DNA from: Pseudobdellovibrio sp.
Lineage (GTDB): Bacteria > Bdellovibrionota > Bdellovibrionia > Bdellovibrionales > Bdellovibrionaceae
DNA length: 21,650 bases
Reading direction: 5' to 3'
Assembly: GCA_025449725.1 (NCBI GenBank)
Contig: JANWIU010000020.1
Coordinates: 1-21,650 of the forward strand
How positions within the stretch are numbered: the stretch's first letter is position 1; every line of letters begins with the position of its first letter. Made by a program: the position numbers and the translations under genes. Below the pieces are notes generated by a model. It did not search any database. It had not been told where the DNA came from and was given only the letters and a program-made list of their open reading frames with translations. Of the stretch, positions 16,023 through 21,650 are shown one piece after another.

Positions 16023-17060
16023 ATGGGCGCGAATAGTTTCGGTCAAATATTTCAAGTCACAAGTTTTGGCGAAAGTCACGGGCCTGCCTATGGAGTTGTG
16101 ATCGACGGGTGCCCTGCAGGACTGGAATTCAGCACTGATACCATTTTAAAGAATCTTCAAAGAAGAAGGCCTGGGCAAAGTTCGGTTACAACTTCGCGAA
16201 ATGAAGAAGATCTTCCCGAAGTTCTAAGCGGTGTTTTTGAAAATAAAACGTTGGGAACTCCAATTTGTATAGTTGTTAAAAATCGTGACCAGCGTTCTGA
16301 GGACTATAGCAAAATAAAAAGTGAAGCCCGCATTGGTCACGCAGATGACACTTGGAAATCCAAGTTTTCTCATGTGGATCACAGGGGTGGAGGCCGTTCT
16401 TCGGGACGTGAGACTCTTTGCAGAGTCCTTGCGGGATCAGTTGCCGAAATGCTGTGTAATAAATTAGTTCCCACACTTCAGGTCCGTGCTTACGCGCTTC
16501 AGATCGGGCCCTTCAGCCTCAGCGATTTTGAAAAAGAACAATTATGGAATATTAATGTAGATGAGTTTCCAACGCGGTTCCCTTCTGTCAAATTGCAGGA
16601 TGAAGTTGTTCAGCTACTGGAAAAAGCAAAGACCGAAGGCGAAAGCTATGGTGGGCAAGTCGAAGCGCAAGTTATGGGATTGCCGGCGGGTTTAGGGCAG
16701 CCAGTGTTTCACAAGTTCAAATCTGATCTGGCTTCTGCGATGATCAGCATTGGCGCGACCACCGCATTCGATTTTGGCGACGGTTTTTCAGCAACGCTGA
16801 AGTCCGGCCAGGATTTTCACAAAGAAATGAATTCCCCTAATTATGGCGGCATAAGAGGCGGCATCACGACGGGTGAGAAGGTGACATTTGCTGTAGGTTT
16901 TAAACCGACCTCTTCCATCAAAGACGTGGCTAAAGCAGGAAGACATGATCCATGTATCGTTCCGCGCGCAGTTCCGGTAGTTGAGGCTATGACATGGCTT
17001 GTATTGGCTGATCACCTTTTGTGGAACCGTTTGGACAATATCAGTTCTGGCCCTCAGTAA
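16023..17060 (+). CDS. aroC: Chorismate synthase
   Basis: The protein has 345 residues and catalyses the last shikimate-pathway step, EPSP to chorismate, using reduced FMN. All family signatures are present: SFGESHGPAYGVVIDGCPAG near the N terminus, RRRPGQSSVTTSRNE, HVDHRGGGRSSGRET, GGIRGGITTGE, and GRHDPCIVPRAVPVVEAM near the C terminus. Length is normal for bacterial enzymes (about 350-390). It begins 24 bp after the fused aroKDE gene with a clear AGAGGA ribosome-binding site (16012-16017), so it is the last gene of the aro operon. Its 3' end overlaps the convergent minus-strand gene at 17041 by 20 bp, and no terminator hairpin is seen. Confidence 0.97.
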   Translation: MGANSFGQIFQVTSFGESHGPAYGVVIDGCPAGLEFSTDTILKNLQRRRPGQSSVTTSRNEEDLPEVLSGVFENKTLGTPICIVVKNRDQRSEDYSKIKSEARIGHADDTWKSKFSHVDHRGGGRSSGRETLCRVLAGSVAEMLCNKLVPTLQVRAYALQIGPFSLSDFEKEQLWNINVDEFPTRFPSVKLQDEVVQLLEKAKTEGESYGGQVEAQVMGLPAGLGQPVFHKFKSDLASAMISIGATTAFDFGDGFSATLKSGQDFHKEMNSPNYGGIRGGITTGEKVTFAVGFKPTSSIKDVAKAGRHDPCIVPRAVPVVEAMTWLVLADHLLWNRLDNISSGPQ

Positions 17061-17505
17061 GAGACTCCAGCATGGTTTCATCTGAAAATGTCGCTAAGCG
17101 AACAAGGCTTGCGCTATTTGGCGAAGAAAGTTTCAGCCAGTGCTTGTAAGCCTGGCGACGAACTAAAATGTTTTCGTTCTTGTTGCGAGCTAAATTCAGA
17201 AAAAATTCTTTTGAATCAGCTACTGTCACGTTCTTCGAATGAGCCACCGTACCTAGAAGTTGCAGACGCTCTTTTAGATCGCGGTCATAGTTTGTTCGGT
17301 AGGGTAAATCGAAGCGTACTTTCGCAGATTGCAGTACCGCTACATCACCGTTCTGTTCCGCTCTCATTTGTGCGACTCCGGCGCGGATCTGTTGGGCTGT
17401 AATCGGAAAGTAAATATCGCGCTCGTCTTCAAACCAGTGTTCAGTGATTGCCAGATATCCTAAAACTGTTCCGAAAAATACAAAGAAGAAATAATACTTT
17501 TTCAT
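17041..17505 (-). CDS. Membrane-anchored protein of unknown function
   Basis: The protein has 154 residues. The first about 20 (MKKYYFFFVFFGTVLGYLAI) form a single hydrophobic segment after two lysines, fitting a signal anchor with the rest in the periplasm. The remainder is polar and mostly helix-forming, without cysteines and with no motif that I recognise (segments DIYFPITAQQIRAG and NENILVRRQAYKHWLKL). It was preferred over the opposite-strand frame at 17088-17402 because it has this clear export segment and a conventional start. No Shine-Dalgarno is visible. It sits between convergent aroC (20-bp overlap of coding 3' ends) and the endonuclease gene, which lies 109 bp upstream of its start on the same strand. 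Function unknown. Confidence 0.65.
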   Translation of the reverse strand: MKKYYFFFVFFGTVLGYLAITEHWFEDERDIYFPITAQQIRAGVAQMRAEQNGDVAVLQSAKVRFDLPYRTNYDRDLKERLQLLGTVAHSKNVTVADSKEFFLNLARNKNENILVRRQAYKHWLKLSSPNSASLVRLATFSDETMLESLTEGQN

Positions 17506-17614
17506 CTAAGTATTAATCGGCAGAAAAGCCCGGAAACTTTTTAGAAATTTTCACGAATATTCCAGGCTAACCGTCTTTGGTCCAGCTTGTTTCAAACTGA
17601 CTCAAATGTGAGGG

Positions 17615-18466
17615 CTAGAAATGATTTACGCGGTCCAAAAGATCCGGAAAATCAATGTAGGGATTGCGGTTACCTTGAAGTTGATCAACCAAATTATTTT
17701 TACTGAATTCCGCTGCATCAACCGGATCTTGTAAATTCCATTTTCTGAGAGTGGCCTCTTCAGTGCGATCTACTTTCATTTGATAACGGGTTGCAAAGTA
17801 AAAAATGGCTCTGGCCGTATTGCCTTTTTGTGAGTCCGGAACTTCAAAAACCAAGTCGCCCTCAGCATTATCGCCTAATTTATTCTGTGGGCATTTTTGT
17901 TCGCTCTTCATCGAAACCACTTCACCGAAGTGAAGTGCAGCACGATGATTATTCATTTCTGAATCGGTTGGAAACAAATGATGTAAATCGGACTTTTGCA
18001 TTTCTTTAGGAAAGCGGCTGCTGAATTTACTTTGCGGCCAAGTATGTTCTGTATTTAAAATACTGCCGCCAGTAGGAATCAGAAACGGACCGATGGAAGG
18101 TTTTTCAGAGAAATCGTCATCCGTATAGACTCTTTCGCAATAGACATCTTTTACCGAGTAAGTTCCGTCAGCTTCAGTTATTAAGTAAATCTGACCGAAC
18201 ATTTTTTTTCTGGCGCCGTCATAACCGAGAGCACGGTGTTGAACGCAATTATCGTAACCCTCACATCCACTGACCAGTTCGTCCGGTTGATTGGGCTTTT
18301 TAATGTGGCCGCCTTTTAAAATATCAAACAGGGCGGATTTTAAGTCTTCATCTTTTAAAGTGTTATCGTGGTAAGACTGTAAGAAAGCGCTTCCGTAATA
18401 AAGTGGTAATTCCTGAGAAAAGGAAACGGCGCCGGTCAACATTATCAATAAAAATATCAAACGCAC
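17615..18466 (-). CDS. Secreted endonuclease I (EndA/NucM family)
   Basis: The protein has 283 residues from the chosen GTG start and is a Sec-exported nonspecific nuclease. The signal peptide is MRLIFLLIMLTGAVSFS followed by QE. Family motifs are present in order: EHTWPQS (140-146, first catalytic block), SDLHHLFPTD (159-168), MNNHRA (171-176), ARAIFYFATRY, and QGNRNPYIDFP at the C terminus. The His of the beta-beta-alpha metal site is kept. Such enzymes cut double-stranded DNA in the periplasm or outside the cell. GTG 18466 was chosen over TTG 18490 because GGGGG lies six bases before it and the shorter form has a clean signal peptide. It follows menG on the same strand, the last of aroF-menG-endonuclease, with 24 bp between. 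In a predatory or scavenging bacterium it could digest foreign DNA; that role is inference. Confidence 0.9.
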   Translation of the reverse strand: MRLIFLLIMLTGAVSFSQELPLYYGSAFLQSYHDNTLKDEDLKSALFDILKGGHIKKPNQPDELVSGCEGYDNCVQHRALGYDGARKKMFGQIYLITEADGTYSVKDVYCERVYTDDDFSEKPSIGPFLIPTGGSILNTEHTWPQSKFSSRFPKEMQKSDLHHLFPTDSEMNNHRAALHFGEVVSMKSEQKCPQNKLGDNAEGDLVFEVPDSQKGNTARAIFYFATRYQMKVDRTEEATLRKWNLQDPVDAAEFSKNNLVDQLQGNRNPYIDFPDLLDRVNHF

Positions 18467-18490
18467 GGAAAACCCCCAATTTAGAAACAA

Positions 18491-19198
18491 CTACTTAACA
18501 ACTCCAACATAGATATACGCAATACCAAAACTAACAGGAACAAAATCCATTTTAGAAAAGGAACCGGATTTTTTCATTAAATCGATGAAACCTTCTTTAC
18601 ACGGAAATGCCGCCGAAGACCTCTGAAGATAATCGTAAGCTTCTTTTTGACCTGTAACCCAGCCACCAATCGTAGGAAGTACTTTTTCAGAATAAAGTGA
18701 GTACAGATCTTTAATTACAGGAGTGGTCATCTGGCCGAATTCAAGTACCATCACACGTCCGCCGGGACGGGTAACACGGGCCATTTCGCTTAAAGCTTTT
18801 ACAGGATCACTAACGTTTCTGATCCCGAAAGAAATGCTGACGATATCGAACCGGCGGTCCGCATATTGTAACTGCGTAACATCGGCCTGTTCAAATTTAA
18901 CAGATAAATCTTTTTTGGCGGCTTTTGCGGGTGCGGTCTCCATCATATCGACACAGAAATCTGTACCGATGACGTCACCTTCGGTTCCTACAACCTGTTT
19001 GAAAGCGATGGCTAAATCCCCGGTACCGGTAGCGCAATCTAAAACTTTGTCTCCGGATTTAGCGCCCGATAGTTCCACCAACTTTTTTCTCCAAAGGTGA
19101 TGGATTCCAATTGATAATACTGAATTAGCGCGGTCGTAGCGCGAAGCTACTTTTGAAAACATCGAACGAATAACTTCAGGATTCGGCGATGCGCTCAT
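18491..19198 (-). CDS. menG: Demethylmenaquinone methyltransferase (UbiE/MenG family)
   Basis: The protein has 235 residues and is a cytoplasmic SAM-dependent C-methyltransferase that methylates demethylmenaquinone in the last step of menaquinone synthesis. UbiE signature 1 is YDRANSVLSIGIHHLWR (21-37). SAM motif I is DCATGTG (54-60), and signature 2 is RVTRPGGRVMVLEFG (141-155). The same family also acts in ubiquinone synthesis; menF and menD nearby make menaquinone the likelier product. Its ATG overlaps the stop of aroF by four bases (ATGA), indicating coupled translation with DAHP synthase. No separate promoter is visible. Confidence 0.93.
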   Translation of the reverse strand: MSASPNPEVIRSMFSKVASRYDRANSVLSIGIHHLWRKKLVELSGAKSGDKVLDCATGTGDLAIAFKQVVGTEGDVIGTDFCVDMMETAPAKAAKKDLSVKFEQADVTQLQYADRRFDIVSISFGIRNVSDPVKALSEMARVTRPGGRVMVLEFGQMTTPVIKDLYSLYSEKVLPTIGGWVTGQKEAYDYLQRSSAAFPCKEGFIDLMKKSGSFSKMDFVPVSFGIAYIYVGVVK

Positions 19199-19977
19199 AT
19201 GATATTTAATCCCCTGTCGAAAGCGAAGAGAACTTTTTCAAGCTGCTTCATTGTTTTATCAAAACCTTCGAAGGTTAAAGACTGAGGCCCATCAGACAAT
19301 GCCTCTTTAGGATTCGGGTGAACTTCTACCATAATTCCGTCTGCGCCGGCAGCTGCCGCTGCATAACAAAGCTGAGGAACAAGTTCACTGATTCCAACTG
19401 CGTGAGAAGGATCAACGATGACCGGTAAACCCGAATGCTTTTTAGCGTACACAACTGCATTTAGATCCAGGGTGTTTCTGGTTGCAGTTTCAAAGGTGCG
19501 GATACCGCGTTCACAAAGAATGACTTGCTGGTTTCCGCCGGACATAACGTAATCAGCCGACTTGATCCACTCATCAATAAACGCAGAAAAATTTCTTTTA
19601 ATAAGAACAGGCTTCGGCTGGCGGCCCAATTCTTTCAACAAAGAGTAATTGTGCATGTTACGGGCGCCGACCTGATAGGCGTCTACCACTCCAGCCACTT
19701 CTTCAATTTGTCTGATATCTGTGATTTCAGAAATAAGCGGCAAGCCGGTTTCAATTTTAACTTTTTTAATAAGTTCAAAAGACTCAGCGCCTAAACCCTG
19801 AAATGCCTTTTGAGAAGTGCGCATCTTCCAGATACCGCCGCGTAGAACGCTCGCACCGGATTTTTTTACTGAAGCGGCTGTCTCTCTGAACTGAGTTTCA
19901 GATTCTATAGAACAAGGGCCAGCGATGACGGTGAATTTAGGACCGCCAATTTGAATTTTACCGATTTCAACAACCAT
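19195..19977 (-). CDS. aroF: 3-deoxy-7-phosphoheptulonate (DAHP) synthase, type I-beta
   Basis: The protein has 260 residues and condenses phosphoenolpyruvate with erythrose-4-phosphate, the first committed step of the shikimate pathway. It belongs to the KDO8P-synthase-like type I-beta group. Motifs include AGPCSIE (C22 is the expected metal ligand), LRGGIWKMRTS, GARNMHNYSLL, PVLIKRN, ILCERGIRTFE, TRNTLDLNAV, PVIVDPSHAVG and GADGIMVEVHPNP. It has only the catalytic barrel: there is no N-terminal ferredoxin-like or ACT domain and no fused chorismate mutase, so no built-in allosteric domain is seen. It heads a minus-strand unit with menG and an endonuclease, divergent from menF across a 70-bp gap that holds an inverted repeat. 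The start codon is ATG; its Shine-Dalgarno is weak. Confidence 0.95.
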   Translation of the reverse strand: MVVEIGKIQIGGPKFTVIAGPCSIESETQFRETAASVKKSGASVLRGGIWKMRTSQKAFQGLGAESFELIKKVKIETGLPLISEITDIRQIEEVAGVVDAYQVGARNMHNYSLLKELGRQPKPVLIKRNFSAFIDEWIKSADYVMSGGNQQVILCERGIRTFETATRNTLDLNAVVYAKKHSGLPVIVDPSHAVGISELVPQLCYAAAAAGADGIMVEVHPNPKEALSDGPQSLTFEGFDKTMKQLEKVLFAFDRGLNII

Positions 19978-20008
19978 ATTGTCTAAAGCCCCACCCTAAC
20001 AATTTTGC

Positions 20009-20036
20009 GTACCACTAAGTTTTAAATCTGTGGTAC
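20009..20036. promoter_or_regulatory. Inverted repeat in the divergent aroF/menF gap, possible operator or hairpin
   Basis: GTACCAC (20009-20015) and GTGGTAC (20030-20036) form a perfect 7-bp inverted repeat around a 14-base AT-rich spacer. The half-sites are 21 bp apart, about two helical turns, as for a dimeric repressor. The right arm abuts AGGA (20037-20040), the likely menF ribosome-binding site, so an RNA hairpin could also act on menF translation. It has no poly-T tail, so it is not a terminator. Confidence 0.4.
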
Positions 20037-20047
20037 AGGAAACTATC

Positions 20048-21139
20048 ATGTCGCCTAAAAACTTTAAAGACTTTTTAACAATCGGGCTTTGCCTCCAAAC
20101 CGGCCCAGACAGTTTTAAAGTGTTAATTGGGCCATTCACTCTAGTACCAATGGAAGAAATTCATACCTCAAAGTCTTCCACGTTTCTTTATAAGGCGGAA
20201 TTCTGGGATTTTATAAAAACCGACGTTTTTACAGCTCAAAACTTTGTTTATAAGGCGTCAGAAGCATTCGATTTGAACAGGGAAGAAATTATACGGCTGC
20301 TTCAAAAAGAGGTTTCTGAAACTGCATCTTTGGAATGGCAGCCGGCTGCAGAACAAGGCTTTAAAGAACAGTTCGACTGGAGTCAGAAACTGTTCAAAAA
20401 CAACGTGGTCAAAAAAACAGTGCCGGTTATTTCTCAAAGTTGTCATACCGGCATCGGCGAGAACTTAAAAATAGCCATGCTGCTGAATTTGCTAAAACAA
20501 AAAAGTTTCGGTTGGACTTATGCCTACTTCGAAAATGGCAAAGGCTTCATCGGACACACGCCTGAAATATTGTTGGAGTGGAACCGCAAAGCTCAAATGG
20601 CTCAGACAGTGGCTTTAGCCGGTACGCTTGCAAATATTCCCGGCGCCAAAGCTGTCATTTCCGACGATGCGAAGATTCGGCAGGAACACAATTATGTTAT
20701 TGATGATTTGCAATTAAAGCTTTCGTCCTTTCATGCTGAGCGTGAAAAAACTGAGGTATTGGAACTCAAGCATCTGCTTCATTTGCAAACCCGCTTTAAT
20801 ATTCCGATGAAGGATCTTTCAACTTTTATAACTTGCATTCAACTGCTTCATCCGACGGCCGCAATGGGTGTATACCCTCATAATGCGGAAGTTTTAAAAG
20901 AAATGTCTCTGTTTGAGCTGCAAAAAAACAGAGGGCCGTTCGCGGGGCCTATCGGTATAGTGGATCAGAATCAGGCTCTTGTGGTGGTGCCAATTCGCGG
21001 GATCATGTTTAACGATGATGGGGCCAGTATTTATTCAGGTTGCGGTGTTACAGCTGAAAGCCAGTATGAATCAGAGATTCAGGAACTCGAAAACAAGAGA
21101 AATTCGGTTAAAAAGATGTTAGGTTTAATGAATGACTAA
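20048..21139 (+). CDS. menF: Isochorismate synthase (menaquinone type)
   Basis: The protein has 363 residues and is a chorismate-binding enzyme that converts chorismate to isochorismate, the entry to menaquinone synthesis. Family blocks are visible in order: FIGHTPEILLEW, ALAGTLA, KIRQEHNYVIDDL, LLHLQTRF, LLHPTAAMG, NRGPFAGPIGIV, VVVPIRG and YSGCGVTAESQYESEIQELENK. The last block carries the metal-binding glutamates. Neighbouring menD argues for isochorismate synthase over anthranilate or salicylate synthases. The start is taken at ATG 20048 because AGGA (20037-20040) precedes it by seven bases; an in-frame GTG at 20030 lies inside the inverted repeat and has no ribosome-binding site. It overlaps menD by eight bases. 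Confidence 0.93.
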   Translation: MSPKNFKDFLTIGLCLQTGPDSFKVLIGPFTLVPMEEIHTSKSSTFLYKAEFWDFIKTDVFTAQNFVYKASEAFDLNREEIIRLLQKEVSETASLEWQPAAEQGFKEQFDWSQKLFKNNVVKKTVPVISQSCHTGIGENLKIAMLLNLLKQKSFGWTYAYFENGKGFIGHTPEILLEWNRKAQMAQTVALAGTLANIPGAKAVISDDAKIRQEHNYVIDDLQLKLSSFHAEREKTEVLELKHLLHLQTRFNIPMKDLSTFITCIQLLHPTAAMGVYPHNAEVLKEMSLFELQKNRGPFAGPIGIVDQNQALVVVPIRGIMFNDDGASIYSGCGVTAESQYESEIQELENKRNSVKKMLGLMND

Positions 21140-21650
21140 CTTTGATTTATCCCGGCAGATATTTGCATTTCTGAAACAAGCCGGCGTAGAAAAACTTGTT
21201 GTATGTGCAGGGGCCCGAAACGCCCCTATGGTCATGGCGCTGCCAAACGAAGATTTTAAAATTTATAGTTTTTTCGAAGAGAGAAGCTCTGCTTTTTTTG
21301 CATTGGGGCTTATTAAGGCCTACCAAAAACCTGTAGCTGTCATTACAACTTCGGGTACCGCCGCTGCTGAGCTTTTACCGGCGTGTATCGAGGCTGCCTA
21401 CCAAGGCTTGCCGTTAATTTTAATTACGGCAGACAGACCGAAATCATTCCGTGGAACCGGCTCGCCGCAAACAATAGTTCAGCCGGGGTTATTCAAAAGC
21501 TATGTCGAAAGTGAATATGATCTCGACGTCCAAACTAAGTCATTTCCGTTTAAATGGAGCTTCAAAAAGCCTCTACATATTAACGTGTCCTTTGATGAAC
21601 CATTAATTGATAAGTCATCGCACTCCATGGTTCCGGTTACGATTGAAAGG
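21132..21650 (+). CDS. menD: 2-succinyl-5-enolpyruvyl-6-hydroxy-3-cyclohexene-1-carboxylate synthase, N-terminal part (runs off the window)
   Basis: The frame from ATG 21132 is open for 173 codons to the window edge. The enzyme uses thiamine diphosphate and 2-oxoglutarate to convert isochorismate to SEPHCHC, the next step after MenF. The visible N-terminal domain begins MTNFDLSRQIFAFL and has CAGARNAP. It also carries FFEERSSAFFALGL, holding the glutamate that activates thiamine diphosphate, then TTSGTAAAELLPACIEA and TADRPKSFRGTGSPQTI, all typical of MenD. The start lies within the last codons of menF (8-bp overlap), implying coupled translation. The 2-oxoglutarate substrate is also the product of the nearby icd enzyme. 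Completeness at the 3' end cannot be judged. Confidence 0.93.
   Translation, partial: MTNFDLSRQIFAFLKQAGVEKLVVCAGARNAPMVMALPNEDFKIYSFFEERSSAFFALGLIKAYQKPVAVITTSGTAAAELLPACIEAAYQGLPLILITADRPKSFRGTGSPQTIVQPGLFKSYVESEYDLDVQTKSFPFKWSFKKPLHINVSFDEPLIDKSSHSMVPVTIER

Noticed and set aside
17088..17402. 104-residue plus-strand open frame opposite the 17041-17505 gene
   Set aside because: It has no signal peptide, motif or ribosome-binding site, and it lies wholly within the opposite-strand frame, which has a clear membrane anchor.
18467..18490. Longer endonuclease start at TTG 18490
   Set aside because: A GTG at 18466 has a G-rich ribosome-binding site at the right distance and begins a cleaner signal peptide.
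20030..20047. Longer menF start at GTG 20030
   Set aside because: It falls within the inverted repeat, has no ribosome-binding site, and the ATG at 20048 has AGGA seven bases upstream.
1..21650. CRISPR arrays, insertion sequences, tRNA or rRNA genes, prophage genes
   Set aside because: I saw no regularly spaced repeats, transposase or integrase motifs, or tRNA-like cloverleaf sequences; the window looks like ordinary chromosome.

Overview
This window reads as a chromosomal segment of a Gram-negative bacterium. The genes are densely packed housekeeping genes, with several Sec-exported products and a soluble periplasmic binding protein that lacks a lipobox. Base composition is moderate to low in G+C throughout. 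From memory, the aromatic and menaquinone gene set, a dimeric 'eukaryote-like' isocitrate dehydrogenase, a secreted endonuclease I and small secreted proteins of unknown function fit a Bdellovibrio-like member of the Bdellovibrionota. That placement is an inference and has not been tested by any search.

Left part (1-6791). The window opens inside the 3' end of uracil-DNA glycosylase (ung), followed by a small predicted outer-membrane or exported protein. Facing it on the minus strand is a three-gene block: a YheS-like ABC-F ATPase, then two tandem paralogous membrane acyltransferases (AT3 domain plus C-terminal SGNH domain). The upstream paralogue carries a 42-bp in-frame tandem duplication within its membrane region.

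Middle part (6839-11992). A dppA-dppB-dppC cluster encodes a dipeptide-type ABC importer without its ATPase genes. It is followed by a small secreted protein and a symmetrical terminator shared with the convergent icd gene (NADP-isocitrate dehydrogenase). icd has a clear promoter in the short divergent gap before the aro operon.

Right part (12098-21650). This is the most notable region. aroB, aroA, one fused gene aroK-aroD-aroE, and aroC run on the plus strand, the first three overlapping by one to four bases. Together with DAHP synthase (aroF, minus strand, 19195-19977), all seven shikimate-pathway activities are encoded within about 8 kb. The order B-A-K-D-E is the domain order of the fungal pentafunctional AROM protein, here as two single-domain genes plus one trifunctional fusion. 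aroF overlaps menG, which is followed by a secreted endonuclease I gene. Divergent from aroF are menF and menD, so chorismate made by the aro genes leads straight into menaquinone synthesis. A perfect 7-bp inverted repeat with half-sites 21 bp apart lies in the 70-bp aroF/menF gap and may be a shared operator or an RNA hairpin over the menF start.
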